DNA of 64,000 bases from Mastigamoeba balamuthi (Eukaryota; Evosea; Mastigamoebida; Mastigamoebidae): the NCBI GenBank assembly GCA_902651635.1, contig CACRSC010000045.1, positions 62,001 to 126,000 on the forward strand, given 5' to 3'. Below the pieces are notes generated by a model. The model was not told the DNA's origin. It saw only the letters and a program-made list of their open reading frames with translations, and ran no database searches. The translations under genes were made by a program, and so were the position numbers. Positions 36,701 to 48,776 of this stretch are shown here, piece by piece; position 1 is the stretch's first letter, and each line of letters begins with the position of its first letter.

Positions 36701-38487
36701 TCATCGATGCAGGACGACGACTTTTTCTCGACGCCAGCGGCTCCTGTGGCCCCTGTGGCCCCTGCAGTCCCTGTGGCCCCCGTCCCGGCCGCCGCGCCCG
36801 CGGACTCTGTTGCGGCGACGATGACGCGGTCGGCCATGCAGGACGACGACTTCTTCTCAGACGTCAGCAGCTCCGCGGCAGCGTCGGGCGCCAGGCCGGT
36901 GCCCGCGACTGTGACCGCGACGATGTCCGCGACGGCCTCGGTGACGCAGGACGACTTCTTCTCGGCCTCCGCGGCGCCCGCGACGAGGTCCGCAGAGGCC
37001 CCGCAGGAAGCAGCGCCCGCAGTGGCACAGGCGCAGCAGGAGGGAGGGGAGAGCCAGCAGGCGGCGCAGCACGCGGAGCTCTTCATCGCGGCGCCAGTCA
37101 ACTCGACGACTCCGCAGGAGGGCACAATCTTCCAGGACGCAGCCCCGTCGCCGCCGTCGGTCTCGCCGCCCCCTGCGGCTGCCCCGGCGCAGCAGCAGGA
37201 GGAGTCGTGGGGGTTCCAGGAGGCCGAGCCAGCGGCAGCAGCAGCCCCAGCGGCGGACGCGATCGTCGTGGAGAGCTCTCAGGCAGCGCCCGCAGCGCCT
37301 AGAGTGTCTGCGACGGTGTCGCTGGACGCGGACTTCTTCCAGGAGGCCTCGGCGTCGTCGCGGTCTGCGCAGCAGGACAGCAAGCCCGTCGCTGCCCCTG
37401 AGGCAGCAGCGGCGAAGAAGGAGGCTGACAACTGGGCGGGTTTCGAGGAGGCTGCAGCGCCCCAGCCTGCGGCGGCACAGGCGACAGAGGCCGACCCCGA
37501 CCCGCGCCCACAGGGCGTCGCTGCGCAGCCCGCAGAGGCAGCGGCGGCGTCGGAGCAGAAGCAGAGCGCCGCAGCGGCGCCTGCGCAGAGCACGGAGGAC
37601 TGGGCGGGGTTCGCCGAGGCCGCCCCGCAGCAGGCAGGCGCGGCTGCGCCACAGGCAGAGCAGCCCAAGAAGGCGGACGACGACTGGGGGTTCGCGGAGG
37701 CCGATCCAGCGCCGGCCAAGCCAGCGGCAGCAGCGCCGCAGGAGGCGAGAGCGGCCCCCAAGGCCAAGGCGGAGGACGACTGGGGGTTCGCCGAGGCAGA
37801 GCCTGCGCCCGCGCAGCCCGCAGCAGCGGCGCCCGGGGCGAGCGCCGGCGCACAGGCCAAGGGCGGAGACGACTGGGACTTCGCCGAGGCCGAGCTGGCG
37901 CCCGCACAGCCCGCGGCCCAGAAGGCTGGCGACGACTGGGGCTTCGAGGAGGCCGCGCCAGCCGCGCAGCCAGCGAAGCAGCAGCAGCAGCAGCAGGCGC
38001 CGGCAGTCGCTGTCGTGGCCGGTGCTGGCGCGGCGGCATCTGCGGGGGGCTGGGAGCGCGCGTTCCCGCAGCGCCTGCCAGCTCCCGCGGGGACGCAGGG
38101 GTCGCTGGCCGAGTACATGACCGGCAGGAAGTGAGCCACCCATCAATCACCTCGGAGGCCTCTCGCGACTAACGGGGGGGCGCGCGTCTCGCAGGGGCGA
38201 CGGGGCGGTGCTGATGGAGCAGGTCCTGGGGCCCAGCAAGAGGCCTGTCACGGACGTGTCTGCGATCAGGGTCAAGTGGGCCGGGTCTGCGATCGAGTCC
38301 GTGTTTCTCAAGTGCCTGCACACTGTACGCACTGCCCCCCGTGCGCCTCGCGGACGTCTCACGCCTCCCGCAGAAGATAGTGGCGCCGCAGAGCGGCGGT
38401 GGGACGGGAGAGGACACAGTGGCCAGCCAGGTGGACAAGTTCCTTGCCTCACTGCCTGATATCAGCTTTATTCTCTCCACACGCTGA
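33725..38487 (+). CDS. Large acidic-aromatic repeat protein, possible clathrin-adaptor accessory protein
   Basis: Five exons: 33725-33727 (the ATG alone), 33853-33954, 34061-38130, 38195-38324 and 38374-38487. Frames match at each junction. The product has about 1,430 residues. It starts MSNEADWDAFAEA and is mostly Ala/Pro/Ser-rich. It contains more than a dozen copies of SAQDADDFFSNPAASGSA or MTRSSMQDDDFFSTPVAA, then several WAGFEEA and DDWGFAEAEPAPA units. The C-terminus is not repetitive: RVKWAGSAIESVFLKCLHT, then VDKFLASLPDISFILSTR. DxF and WxxF-like peptides are known ligands of AP-2/GGA appendages, and the tail recalls the clathrin-binding region of aftiphilin/gamma-synergin proteins. 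I infer a role in clathrin traffic, with low certainty. The repeats and both strands being open explain the long shadow frames here. Confidence 0.75.
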
Positions 38488-38689
38488 AGCCCGAGTTGAA
38501 CAAACAGACGAATCGCACTGCTATCCCGTCGCCAGGGGCCCCGTGGCCTCTGTGGGTCGTCAGCCCGCACTGTGCACCCGCACACCGCCGCCTGCTGCGG
38601 TCCCCATGCTACTTCACTCCTGAGCAATTTCAAGCAGGGCCAGCCGGAGGCAGATTATGGAGAGGGTTCCCGCGGGTCACAGAGAGGTG

Positions 38690-38990
38690 CTCGCGGAGGC
38701 GAATATCCCGCGGATACTCTTGACCGGGGATACGTAATTTGCGGGTGGAACAATATCTGCCGCAGAGCGTGGCAGACGGGCTGCGGGGTGCGAGGTACGA
38801 AGTACGCCGCTGCCACACACGACGCGCGACTCCTCTCTATTGCCCGCGTACGCCCTGCCTTTAGTTGTCTCTCCTCCCGCAGGTGAAGGTGGACCCCCGG
38901 GTCCGCAGCGCCGACGGACCCCCACGACCTGGCAGCGCTGTGCAATCGAATTGCGTGTCTTTGATTTGCAATTGAATATTTTTGCAGGCT
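38690..38990 (+). repeat. Diverged direct repeat, copy 1
   Basis: This matches 41555-41860 over about 300 bases in the same orientation. Shared landmarks are GGATACTCTTGAC, GCATGGCAGA-type sequence and GTGCAAT(C/T)GAATT. Copy 1 is GC-richer and keeps exon-like stretches with an intron acceptor near 38880. It may be the source copy. Confidence 0.6.
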
Positions 38991-40209
38991 GTAAGAAACT
39001 CTTAGGTGTTAAGCCACCTAATGCCAGAGTAAGCCACACTATGTTGCATATCTCTTCCTACAAATGCTGGAAACAAGTCCTCATATCAACTTCACTTGCA
39101 CTAGCAGTTAAGGGGGTTGCAAAACTGCTGACTACTTTCTGGAAATCTCTCAGTGCAGAGTAGTATGCAAATGTGTGAATTATCTTCATGTAACCAGATT
39201 CGTGATGCTTAATAGATGTGCACACCCAACATGATGTCTTCCTTTGATGACCTGCTTTTGGGCAATGATCAAGCCTTAAGCACCAGATCTCTCTGCACTT
39301 TGAGAAGATATAGGCCAAGCCATCTCTGCCTCTGCACTTTTTCTCTTCTCATCATCAGATGATGCTACTGCTGCTCAAAGGGGTAAGAGGATGTGTGTGC
39401 TTCATAACCATGCATTCATGCATTGCACTGCAAAGATCTTGATGAACATATAATTATGAATTTTGGCCTTTGTTAACATCTGCATGAAATGAATACTGGA
39501 TCAATAACTTAGCAATTTGCAGCAGAGAGCCACTGGTTAACATCTTATCCAGTCTCTTAAGTGAAACACACAGATAGTTTAAAGAAACTAAATTGTGACC
39601 AGTACACCTCATGGCACATGATATATATACTGACAGAACATAGAATGCAGAACATGAAAGGTATCTAAGGCTCTGCAGCACTCTTATAGGCTCGAGGATT
39701 CTTAACCTCACATGTTGTGAGTATAAGCTGTCCCCTCCAGGTGGTACTTGCTTCCACTTTGCAGTCAGTTATTAATTCAGAATTGTGTCACAAAAAAGAA
39801 ATGCATACACGAGCAAAGAAGGATCTTTGCCTGACTGATAATTGTGCTGTTATCAATCTTAGTTGTTCCTGGAGATGGAATCATCTTACTGTCTGGCCCT
39901 TTTAGCAGTTCCACAGAAGAAGCTAAATGCAGATGGTGAAGACACAGAGATGAATTGATCAGTCATTCCACATAACTTCACTTTTCTGATGGGAGTACTT
40001 ACCTTTTTGAAGTGGGCCTTCTTGCCACTTGGAGAGCATTGTTGCCCTGAGAGGTCATTATCAAGAACAGTAAGGGCCAGTCAGTTTTCCCATGCCAAGC
40101 AATGAGTAAATGGAATGTCCAGTAATGAAGTAATGCTGGCTGACGTGGGATATCCCCTATTTTCAGCACTGAGGCTATTCCAGAACATAACAGAGCCCCA
40201 AAACTACTG

Positions 40210-41130
40210 TGGTTTCTTCGTTTTTCTATTTCCTATCCAATTGGCGGTTGTGTACTGCAAGAGTAAACAAATATAAACAGCTCTGCTAGTTGGGACTTTC
40301 AGCCCATGGACACCTGAGAAGAGTCCAGAGATTTTTGATCTCTTCAAATACAGGTTCAATTCTAGCCCTAGTGTCCTTGAGAGCCCTGTTGAAGATCTTC
40401 TTCTCCTGTGAGAGCTCTCTGCCAATCCCTTAGTGTTTTTCTTTGCCTTAGGAGGATTTGCATAAAATGCATAAACTGTTGGAAAACATGCAGGAGCTTT
40501 GTGTCCCTATGCAAAGTGATTATCTGCTGCAATTGCATCATGAGGCACATTTGTCTGAAACCACTCCTCCTTCAATTCCAAGAAATATTCATCATAATAC
40601 TGTGGTGAGTATTCATCTCATAATTTCTGCACATGTTGCTTTCCATCCATAAGAACCATGAATCTCTGTGCAGCATGATGCTCTTTTCCACTTCAGTAAT
40701 AGAATCTGGTCCTGTCTGAAAAACATGTCAGAAAATGAATGAAGACAAACATCAGTAGAGTCTATCCACACAGTGACTCCAGTGATTGGTCCCTTTGGCT
40801 TCATTTGATATACAGCAGCTTGATGATCTTCAATTGTTCCAAGAAATATTTGACAATCTGCCCAATGTCTCAGAGATGAGCATGTCCAATGTATATTGGC
40901 ATTAATGAAATTATTGGCAACCTTGTACCACTGGCACATGGCACACTTCAGGTGGTTCATGCCCAGTCCTGTGAGGTTGTGATAGATGGTAATTTCCACC
41001 CATATCTGAGCCACATCAGCAGGAAGATTCTTGCCAATAAGATGGAGCTCGTCCACCTCAATGAAGCAGACTATCTCTGTGAGTAGCAGGCAGCTCAGAA
41101 ATGCCAGTCCGGTCCTGTGTAGGATCATGC
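40210..41130 (-). mobile_element. Degenerate DDE transposase relic (PIF/Harbinger-like), minus strand
   Basis: The minus frame has VTVWIDSTDVCLHSF, consistent with the first catalytic Asp block of DDE_Tnp_4 transposases. Towards 40330-40410, in another frame, FNRALKDTRARIEPVFEEIK matches the conserved C-terminal helix (x-RARxxVExxFGRLKxRW). Stops and frameshifts break the coding region, so the element is dead. No terminal repeats were found. It is on the opposite strand to the relic at 42540-43258 and is a separate copy. Confidence 0.6.
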
Positions 41131-41554
41131 AGCTGAGTTTCTCACATCTATTTATAGGATAACCCTTGTTCTGATTTCAGGAGGATATCCCATAACATTG
41201 GGCCTATGAGCTAAAATACTGTCCTGATCAATGATAAAGACTATGCCACTTGGAGAGCAGGAGCTTGTTGCACAGTGAGCCAGCAGTGTGTGCTGGTCAG
41301 ACAGGTAAATCCCGAGGTTCTCAAAGGCAGTGCACAGGGGTACAGAGAGAAGAAGCTGCCAGAGCCTAAGGACTGCAGAGCAGCTGCAGCACAGAGGCAG
41401 TAAAGCCACGAATGCCACCTTCAGAGCAGCAAGAAAAGCAAGTTTGACATGTGAGGATGAGAAGCATGAGGTCTGCTTCATTTCAGGTAAGCCAGATAAG
41501 GAGGTTCTGCAGTTCTCAGAGAGTCACAGATTTCACAGCCTCAAAGGGTCACAG

Positions 41555-41860
41555 AGGTGAATATTCTATGGATACTCTTGACTGAGGAATACTGCTGCAG
41601 GGGGTATATCTGCTGCCGAGCATGGCAGATGGGCTGTGGGGTGTGGGCCATGTGATATGGCATACACAACCCCTCTCTATCGCTGTTGTATGCCTACCTA
41701 CTTTGTTATCACATGCCATCCTCTCTTTTCACCTGCAGGGGATGACGGTCCTGGGTCCACAGTGCCATTCAGACTCTTCACTGACCTGGTGGCACTGTGC
41801 AATTGAATTTTAAACTGCATGTGTTCTAATTTGCAATTGAATTTAGTGTGATGATTGTGC
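41555..41860 (+). repeat. Diverged direct repeat, copy 2
   Basis: Second copy of the 38690-38990 repeat, AT-richer and with no open frame. The two copies bracket about 2.6 kb that contains the minus-strand transposase relic. Either a segmental duplication or old long terminal sequence of an unrecognised element would explain this. Confidence 0.55.
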
Positions 41861-42539
41861 AATGGGTTGTTTCACTATGCTGCATTTTGCAGCCACATGG
41901 GGGTTTGTGGCCCACATTACTCACAGTCTGCAGTCTCATGGCCAGGGGATGTATGCATGTGCTCATGGGGTGCAGGGCAGTGTGCTGTCAGCAGGGACCC
42001 TGGTCCCGAAGTGACAGTGGGGCAGTTGGCTCTGAGCCCCAAACTGCACACTGGCTGGAGAAGGTGAACCAAGAAGGCCTTGCCCTGGGACGTGGGCCTT
42101 CCAGTGGGAGCCAGCAGAAGGGGCACAGTGGCGTGGTGGTGCTGGCCCTGAAGACCTGTGGGCTGTGTTCACATGGGATAGGACCCCAGGGGGCACCTGC
42201 TGCCACACAGGAGCTGACTGACCCAGAGCTATATCTCCCACTGATTCTTTGGCCTTTATCTCCTTGGAGAGGAGAAAGTCTCTAAAAATAGGAAGACTTA
42301 TCTCCATGGCCAACCCTATCATTACGAGAGACCACATTAACGAGGATCTTGTTGCCTTCCTTGGGCTTCCCCTGCTCTTGAACCTGATCGAGTCTGTCAA
42401 GGCCCACCTGCCACAGCTTAACAGCAAAGACTGACCAGTGGACATGGTGCAATTTTGGGTCAAGTTGACTCTGTGGAGAGACCTCATGAACACGGAGATG
42501 AATTGCCTCACCAGGGGGATTCGACCCTGGCTGGCAACG

Positions 42540-43258
42540 TCCAACCAGTCTATGAACAAGAACATTTCTCGTGTTTAAGACAGACTGCATGAGTAGGCTG
42601 GTGGCAACATCAAGTTCAGCACTCTGAGTGACTGACTTCATGCTGTCCACAAGATCAAGTTCAGCAAACCAATCAAGAGCATCACCCTGCAGATCAACTC
42701 CACTGACATCTGGATCAAGCATGGCAAGGAAGTGCAGTGCACTCCAACTTCTTCGACGTGGTTCACTACCAATTATAAGATAGTGAGGCACTAAAAGTGA
42801 GTGGTGGAGTGGTAAGAACAACCACCCAGCCCTGCGCTACATGGTTCTCATTGACAGAAAGCATAGAGTGCACAAGCTGGGGCTACTACTCACCCAAGTT
42901 CTATGATGGTGAGTTCCTGAAGATGAACAAGAAGTGGTTCAAGGTGAAAGCGCTGAATGATGTGCTGATTGGTAACTGTCATTTCGCCTGGGACTGCAGA
43001 AACCTGGAGTTCCTGAAGCTCTATGCCCCCTGGCCAAGGCCTTCCAAGCCTGGTAAGAACTTCCGTGGTGCAGTGGCACTCACCAAGAAGAAGAAGAAGT
43101 ACAATGCAGCAATCAAGAAGGCAAGGAGAAGGATCGAGTATGTCTTTGGCAGGATCAAGCAGAGGTGAAAGGCACTCAGTAAGCTGTGGAGGAAGTCCTT
43201 CAAGCAGCAAGAGATCCTTGTTTGGATTGCTATGGCCATTCATAACATCTGTCTGTAG
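42540..43258 (+). pseudogene. Degenerate DDE transposase of the split DNA transposon
   Basis: Pieces in different frames line up with DDE_Tnp_4 transposases. LQINSTDIWIKHGKEVQ near 42690 is the first Asp block. SEWWSGKNNHPALRYMVLID near 42798-42857 is the next segment. VLIGNCHFAWDCR near 42963 is the second Asp region. YNAAIKKARRRIEYVFGRIK near 43102-43161 is the C-terminal helix. The end is LVWIAMAIHNICL before the stop at 43258. One TGA (43166-43168) stands where Trp is usual after GRIKQR, and frameshifts lie upstream. The element is inactive by itself. Confidence 0.7.
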
Positions 43259-43346
43259 GAAGAAACAAACTAACACTAGATAAGTCCCTCAATTTTCAGA
43301 GACTTATCTCCAAAGTGTGGAGATAACCCCCCAAATCACCATGGGA

Positions 43347-43442
43347 TGTGAGGATGTGACTGAATGAAGGGAAAGAGAGCTCTGTTGTGATATCTGGTGG
43401 TGGTGACGTTGAGGTGAGAATTGGGGTGAGAAGATCACTACA
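43347..43442 (-). repeat. 3' LTR of the Ty3/gypsy element
   Basis: 96 bp with TG and CA ends. It differs from the other LTR at three positions. It is preceded on the element strand by a purine-rich tract and flanked outside by GGGA (43343-43346). Confidence 0.85.
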
Positions 43443-46400
43443 TTCCCCCTCTTCATGAAAGGAAGAACTGTAGGAGATGTTGTGTGTAAGCAGCTGGACT
43501 GCTGTCACTCAGTGTCGGGGAAGGACCTCTCCGAAATCGTATTGATGAATTTCGCCTACCCCCGTTTGAAGAGTTTTGGCTTGGTGATCTTGTGAAGGTT
43601 CATGTACTCCTTGACTGGAGCACATCAATGGACGTTCTCGTAGATGTTCCATGCATCGGGGTGGTCATCTGATACATCAGGGAAACTGACGTACTTGATA
43701 CAGAAATACAATTTTCCATTCTCGCGCCTGTGTTTGTAGACCTTCGCGATGAGGAACTTGCCCCTGTTGCAAGCTTCCTTCAAGAGCTGCTCGAGGATCA
43801 TGTCCCCAGGGTAGAAGAAGTGAAGATGGTCCACATGTGCAGTGCTGTGTACATAGTCGACAAGGCTTTCGATTTCATATACGACATTCGAGTCCCTGAG
43901 AGTGCCAATAACAACAAATGGTCCCGACCATGCGAGGTCGAGTTTTTCGTCCCGCTTGTTCCACAGGATCACGTAGTCCCAGGGCTTGTACGATGTCTTG
44001 CCCTTGGCAGATGCGATGTATCTAGCGCAGTGCTCATCCTCGATGTGTTTTTGGAGTTCTTGAACGACAGGGAACAATTCAACAGCCTTGACGACATTGC
44101 ACTGGGCGAATTCGTACTGGTCATCTGACTCCTTGATGTCCTTGTTAGCCTGCTGTCCTCCAACAGTGATGTTGAGTGGGAGACGTGGCTCGAAGTTGTG
44201 GATTACGCAGAACGGCAATGTTCTGAGCAGCCGTGACACCGTGCAGTTTATGGTGAGGGAAATTGTGGGAAGGCTGACGTCCCAGTCCTTGTCGTCCTTC
44301 ACCACTGCCCGAACGATGTCCACGACCTACTTGTTACGAACTTCAATGACTCCATGACCTTGTGGGTGGTGCGGTGCCGAGATGTGATGGTTGATGTCAA
44401 GGCCCTTCAGCATCGAGGAAAACGCCTTGAACTTGAATGCGCCTGCACCATCCATATCAATTGTCCTCGGGAATGACTTGGAACGAAGACATACTTCCAC
44501 AATGCATCCATGACCTCCTCAGCATCTGTGGACTTGGTGGCGACGAGCCAGGTCCAGAGTGAGAATCGATTGATGACAGTAAGGATGTAGTGCTTGTTGT
44601 TGAACTCAGTGAGCTTCCCGATGTGGTCCATGAACAGGAATTCGAATGGCGACTCTGTACGTGTAGTGCCCATTTCGTCTGCATGTGGACGAATTGCTCA
44701 AAGTTTCTGGCACATCAGGCACTCGTGAACGAGTTTTGTGATGCAGTTAGCAATGCCAGGCCACTTGATGGCCGATTCAATAGAAGCTGTCGTGCGTGTG
44801 ATGCCTCCATGACCCACATAGGGTACAGAGTGACCGAGGGTGAATATACGGGCTAGAATGTCCTTAGATGGCTCGGCAGAGAGTATGATGACCCCATTGA
44901 CGACCTCGTGAGCTGTCGAAGAAATGAAGGACTTGATAACCGTGATGTCCTGCTTATTATAGCATGCGCAGTTCTCAATGATCGTGCTGGCCTGAACCAA
45001 CCAATTGACTTTCTCTTCACCATCGTCAAGGGGAACTGACCGGGAAAAGTAGTCCCTGATGGGGTTTTCCTCACCAGGTTTGTAGACGATTGAATGCTCA
45101 AATTCAGACAATGCAACAGACCAACGCTGCACCCTATGGTTCTGCGAGGTGTACATCCACTGCAAATTCGAGTGGTCGGGTTCAATGACCAGGGGGCCGA
45201 AGATATAAGGTCGGGCTTTCTGTGTGAGCTCGATGACTCCAATGGCCTCCTTTTTGATGATCGGGTATTTGCACTCGAGTTTCGTCAATTTGCGTGAGTA
45301 GAACAGCAGGGAAGAGATGACCCCAGTTTCAGGATTGCACTGGAGGACTCCTCCACCAACTCCATACTCACATCCATTGGGCTTGATGAAAACGACAGCA
45401 CCAGGGATGGGCTGCACGAGGATGTCCGAGTTGACAATTGCTCCAATAATCATATCGAAGCAATGGTGATGCTCCTCAGTGACTCCTTGCAAACGACGAA
45501 GCCCACGCCATCCCTTGAACAACTTCTGAGGTGTGGCGATCAGTTTCTTGTTGTACATGAACAGGTCCCACAACGGCGCTGTCAGATCAGCGAAATTGCA
45601 AATGAACTGCAACACGAAACCTACCACACCGAGAAAACTCTGCAGCATGCCCACTGTGTAGGGAAATACCGCGTTTTTGACTGCCTTAATGTGAGCTGGG
45701 TCAATGCAAACGTGGTCCCAGGCTGACAGCCAACCGAGAACGGGCATTTCTTCATAACCAATGAAGCACTTGGGGGTGTTGAGCTTGTTATTCTTTGTGA
45801 TGCACATGTCGAGGAACTTCTCAGCAGACTCATACCAGGACTCGAACCCATTGGTAGCCTGGATACAGTCGTCGATATTGTTCTTAAACTCCTTGAACGG
45901 CTGAATCAGGTACGAGATGGCCTCCTGGAAGAAATCGCCAGCTCCCGATGCTCCAAACACCACTCTCGTCGGATGACGAAGCCCCAGTGGCATCCAGTAT
46001 ATCAGTAGCCAGGACGTTTCCTCGTCCACTGCGAATTGGAAGTAACCCCACTTCATGTCCCACTTGGACAGCCATTTGTTACCTGCGCAGTGCTGGACAA
46101 CGTCCCAAACCTTGAGGCTGCCCATCTTCTTCTTGACTGTGCACTCGTTGAGTGGTATGTAGTTCCCACACCACCTCCACTCCACATTGCGAATAACGAC
46201 AACAGGCATAGCAGGGGGTGAGGGTGTGATTGGGGCTTCCTTGAACGACGTGATCAGCAGAAAAACGCCTACCATCCCAGTTACGAGTTTCACCACTGAT
46301 GAAGTCGATGTCCTTCTCTGAGGTGCAGTACCTTGCGTCCATGGACTATGGCTCCAGGCTTAAGCTCGATGTGGAATTTCGTTGGGTAGTCAACCGGCAT

Positions 46401-48371
46401 GGCATCCAGGGGACGAAACACTGCTGCCTTGCTGAGCAGTAGCTTCTGTGTCCATTGCAGATACACGGAGTTGTCGGAGATTAGAGGGCCGATGTTGACT
46501 GGAGGCAGTTGGCCCTCCTGGAACGTCAGTGCGAGAGTAGGAACCGGGAGCTCGATGGGATACTCTTGTTCCTTGACGAGCTTGTTCCATGCATGGTTGT
46601 ATTCGAAAATCAGCAGGTTCTCGAACTTGCAGATGAAGTGCTGCACATCGCAGAGTCCAAGTAGGAAGTACTCACCGTTTGGCGTGTTGTGGGTGATGAA
46701 CATGATCACCTGCTGGCTCGGTGCATCGGGAATCAACTGAACATCGATGATGACAACGTGTCTGATGATTTCCGTGCATCTGTTGTCACCATACATGACG
46801 ACCTGCTTCGGTAAAGCACGCACGTGGTCACCCCACTGGAGCTTCTTGACGTACTTGATGTTGATCATCATGCGGTCTGCCCCACTGTCGAGCTGTGCAT
46901 TGACGTTCTGGCCTGCATGCGACCCTGTTGAGAGTATGCAACGTCCACAAGTTGCCTCTGACGGCTCGTAGATCTTCTCGAACAACAACAGATTGATCAT
47001 TGCGACATTGTCAAACATCAGAACGTCCCTAAATGGGTTGTCAGTGTCGTCCTTGGCCTGGTCATGCATGACAGTGGGGCTTGTGATGTGGTCAACTGTG
47101 ATGCTGGTGTAGTTGACCTTGTAGCCCTTCTTGTGCAAGAACTCGATCATGTCCGACTCCTGAATCTGCTTGAGGGTTTGCAGTGTCGTCGCTGGGCTTG
47201 ACCTCCACTCACTGCATTTTTGAGCTCGGCGAGTAACAGGATGGTTGAGGGATCTCACTGCACTGACAAAGTTAGCACTGCTGTGCTGCTGGCACAGACA
47301 ATAATCCCAGTACTCCTGCACGTGTGAGGGCAGATGACGGCGTAGTTGAGGGTGCCATCGGGGCCTTGCCCTTGACATTGGGGCAGTCCTCCTTGTTGTG
47401 GTTCGGTGATTGGCAGACGAAGCAGAGCTTGTCCTTGTGGCAGTGCTCACGGTCCTTGAACGTCAGGAATGTCTGGACCTTTCTGTTGACGATCTTGAAC
47501 TCGCCCCAGTGTGACTGCTTGATCTGCTCCTGCAGCTTCTTGAACTTGTCGTTGCTCCCGCTGTCACGAATGCCCTTGGTCATTGCCTTCGTGACGAACT
47601 TTTTCTTGTCGAACCTGTCGCTGAAGTGCCCCGGATCATCGAGAATGCCCTCTGCGATGGTCTCGTCGATGTGATTGCGATGTCGGACATGCGGTCCATG
47701 AGCTCGTCGATTTTGACCAAAGGAATTCTGCCTGAGATGAACAATCCCTCGAGACGACGCTTGATAAGGCCGAGAGACGTCCTGCCCACACCTCGCAGAG
47801 TTCATCATCTGTGGTGTCGGGAAAGAACATCTTCGTGAGCTCATCAAACTTTTCATGGAGCTTCGTGACCTTGATGAAGTACTCGAGCTTGTGGTCTGGG
47901 TCCTTGTACAAGATGAGGTGATCTTGTCGAAGAGCTGCCACAATGTGTAAATGTCTGATGGCCTCGTGATGGCGAAAACGAAGTCCTTGAGGTCGTTGAA
48001 CTTCTTGGGGATCAAGACATCCGCAGTCTTTCCCGTCCTTTTGCACTCAGCCACCTTGGCTTTGTAGATGAGCACCTGCTGGACGCTGATTGGGATGAGA
48101 TTCATCGTGTCAAACATGTCCAGATCGAGTTTTGCAAAGCCCATGGTCGCGGAATCCTGAACGGTACGGGTCCAGCGCCAGGCCTCCTCAAACGTCGTGT
48201 TCATGAGAAGGAGTGGAGTGTACACTCCTGGCTGCTTCAAGAACTTGTTGAGGTCAGTTGTCATCGCCATTAGACAACAGTATACGAGAGATTCCGATGC
48301 TATTCCACACTGTCTTTCTGGAAAAGGTGTGAGCAATTCTTCCCGAACTGAGAAACGTGGACTAGCAGGCT

Positions 48372-48592
48372 CTAACGACATCTCTAACGCCAATCTCCAT
48401 GCAGGCTCAATGCTTGGAGCTCAGAAGGGGCGTAGAACTCGGTAGGAACCTCAGAGAAACAAACGAGAGTGGCTCAAACGTACCTGCACACACGAAATTC
48501 GTACGAATCGAAAAAAGTGGGCTAACGAGTTCTAACGATGCCTCTAACGCCGATCTCCACGCAGGCTCGATGCTTGGAGCTCAGAAGGGGCA
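48372..48592 (+). repeat. 61-bp repeated unit, two copies about 160 bp apart
   Basis: Bases 48372-48432 and 48532-48592 are near-identical (about five differences). They lie between the 5' LTR and gag of the retroelement, with the first copy overlapping the gag start region. They are probably a leader duplication. Confidence 0.6.
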
Positions 48593-48680
48593 TACACAGC
48601 CTAGGTGGGTCCACTGGGGTTCTGGGGCGATAGCTACTGGCACACGCGGCTTGAGGTTTAAATTAAACCACAATAGCTAT

Positions 48681-48776
48681 TGTGAGGGTGTGACTGAACG
48701 AAGGGAAAGAGAGCTCTGTTGTGATATCTGGTGGTGGTGACGTTGAGGTGAGAATTGGGATGAGAAGATCACTACA
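48681..48776 (-). repeat. 5' LTR of the Ty3/gypsy element
   Basis: 96 bp, same length and ends as the other LTR. Flanked outside by GGGA (48777-48780), the second copy of the target duplication. Confidence 0.85.

Larger units (their letters stand above)
38488..42225. other. AT-richer transposon-relic region
   Basis: No intact gene in 3.7 kb. It holds a diverged direct-repeat pair (about 38690-38990 and 41555-41860), a minus-strand transposase relic (40210-41130) and unassigned AT-rich sequence. Base composition shifts sharply from the GC-rich genes to the left. A possible exon in the first repeat copy (YLPQSVADGLRG near 38750, then VKVDPRVRSADG near 38883) is too weak to call a gene. Confidence 0.5.
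43347..48776 (-). mobile_element. Ty3/gypsy-type LTR retrotransposon, inserted in the DNA transposon
   Basis: The element is about 5.4 kb in minus orientation. It has 96-bp LTRs that start TG and end CA, a 4-bp target duplication GGGA on both sides and a purine tract directly beside the 3' LTR (about 43443-43454). In order along the minus strand: a gag region with a CCHC zinc knuckle (about 48390-47270), a protease with DSGA (about 47450-46300), reverse transcriptase and RNase H (about 46300-45000), an integrase with an HHCC zinc domain and catalytic core (about 44950-44400) and the integrase C-terminal region (to about 43625). The order places it in Ty3/gypsy (Metaviridae). The coding region is broken in a few places. 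The LTRs differ at 3 of 96 sites, so the insertion is fairly recent. Confidence 0.88.

Noticed and set aside
38750-38960. Possible host exon pair (YLPQSVADGLRG and VKVDPRVRSADG)
   Set aside because: The frames on either side are closed and no family was recognised. It was kept only as part of a direct repeat.
42500-42560. tRNA-like T-arm (TCGAATC in a short stem) on the minus strand
   Set aside because: No acceptor stem, D-arm or anticodon arm could be folded around it. It lies inside a transposon.
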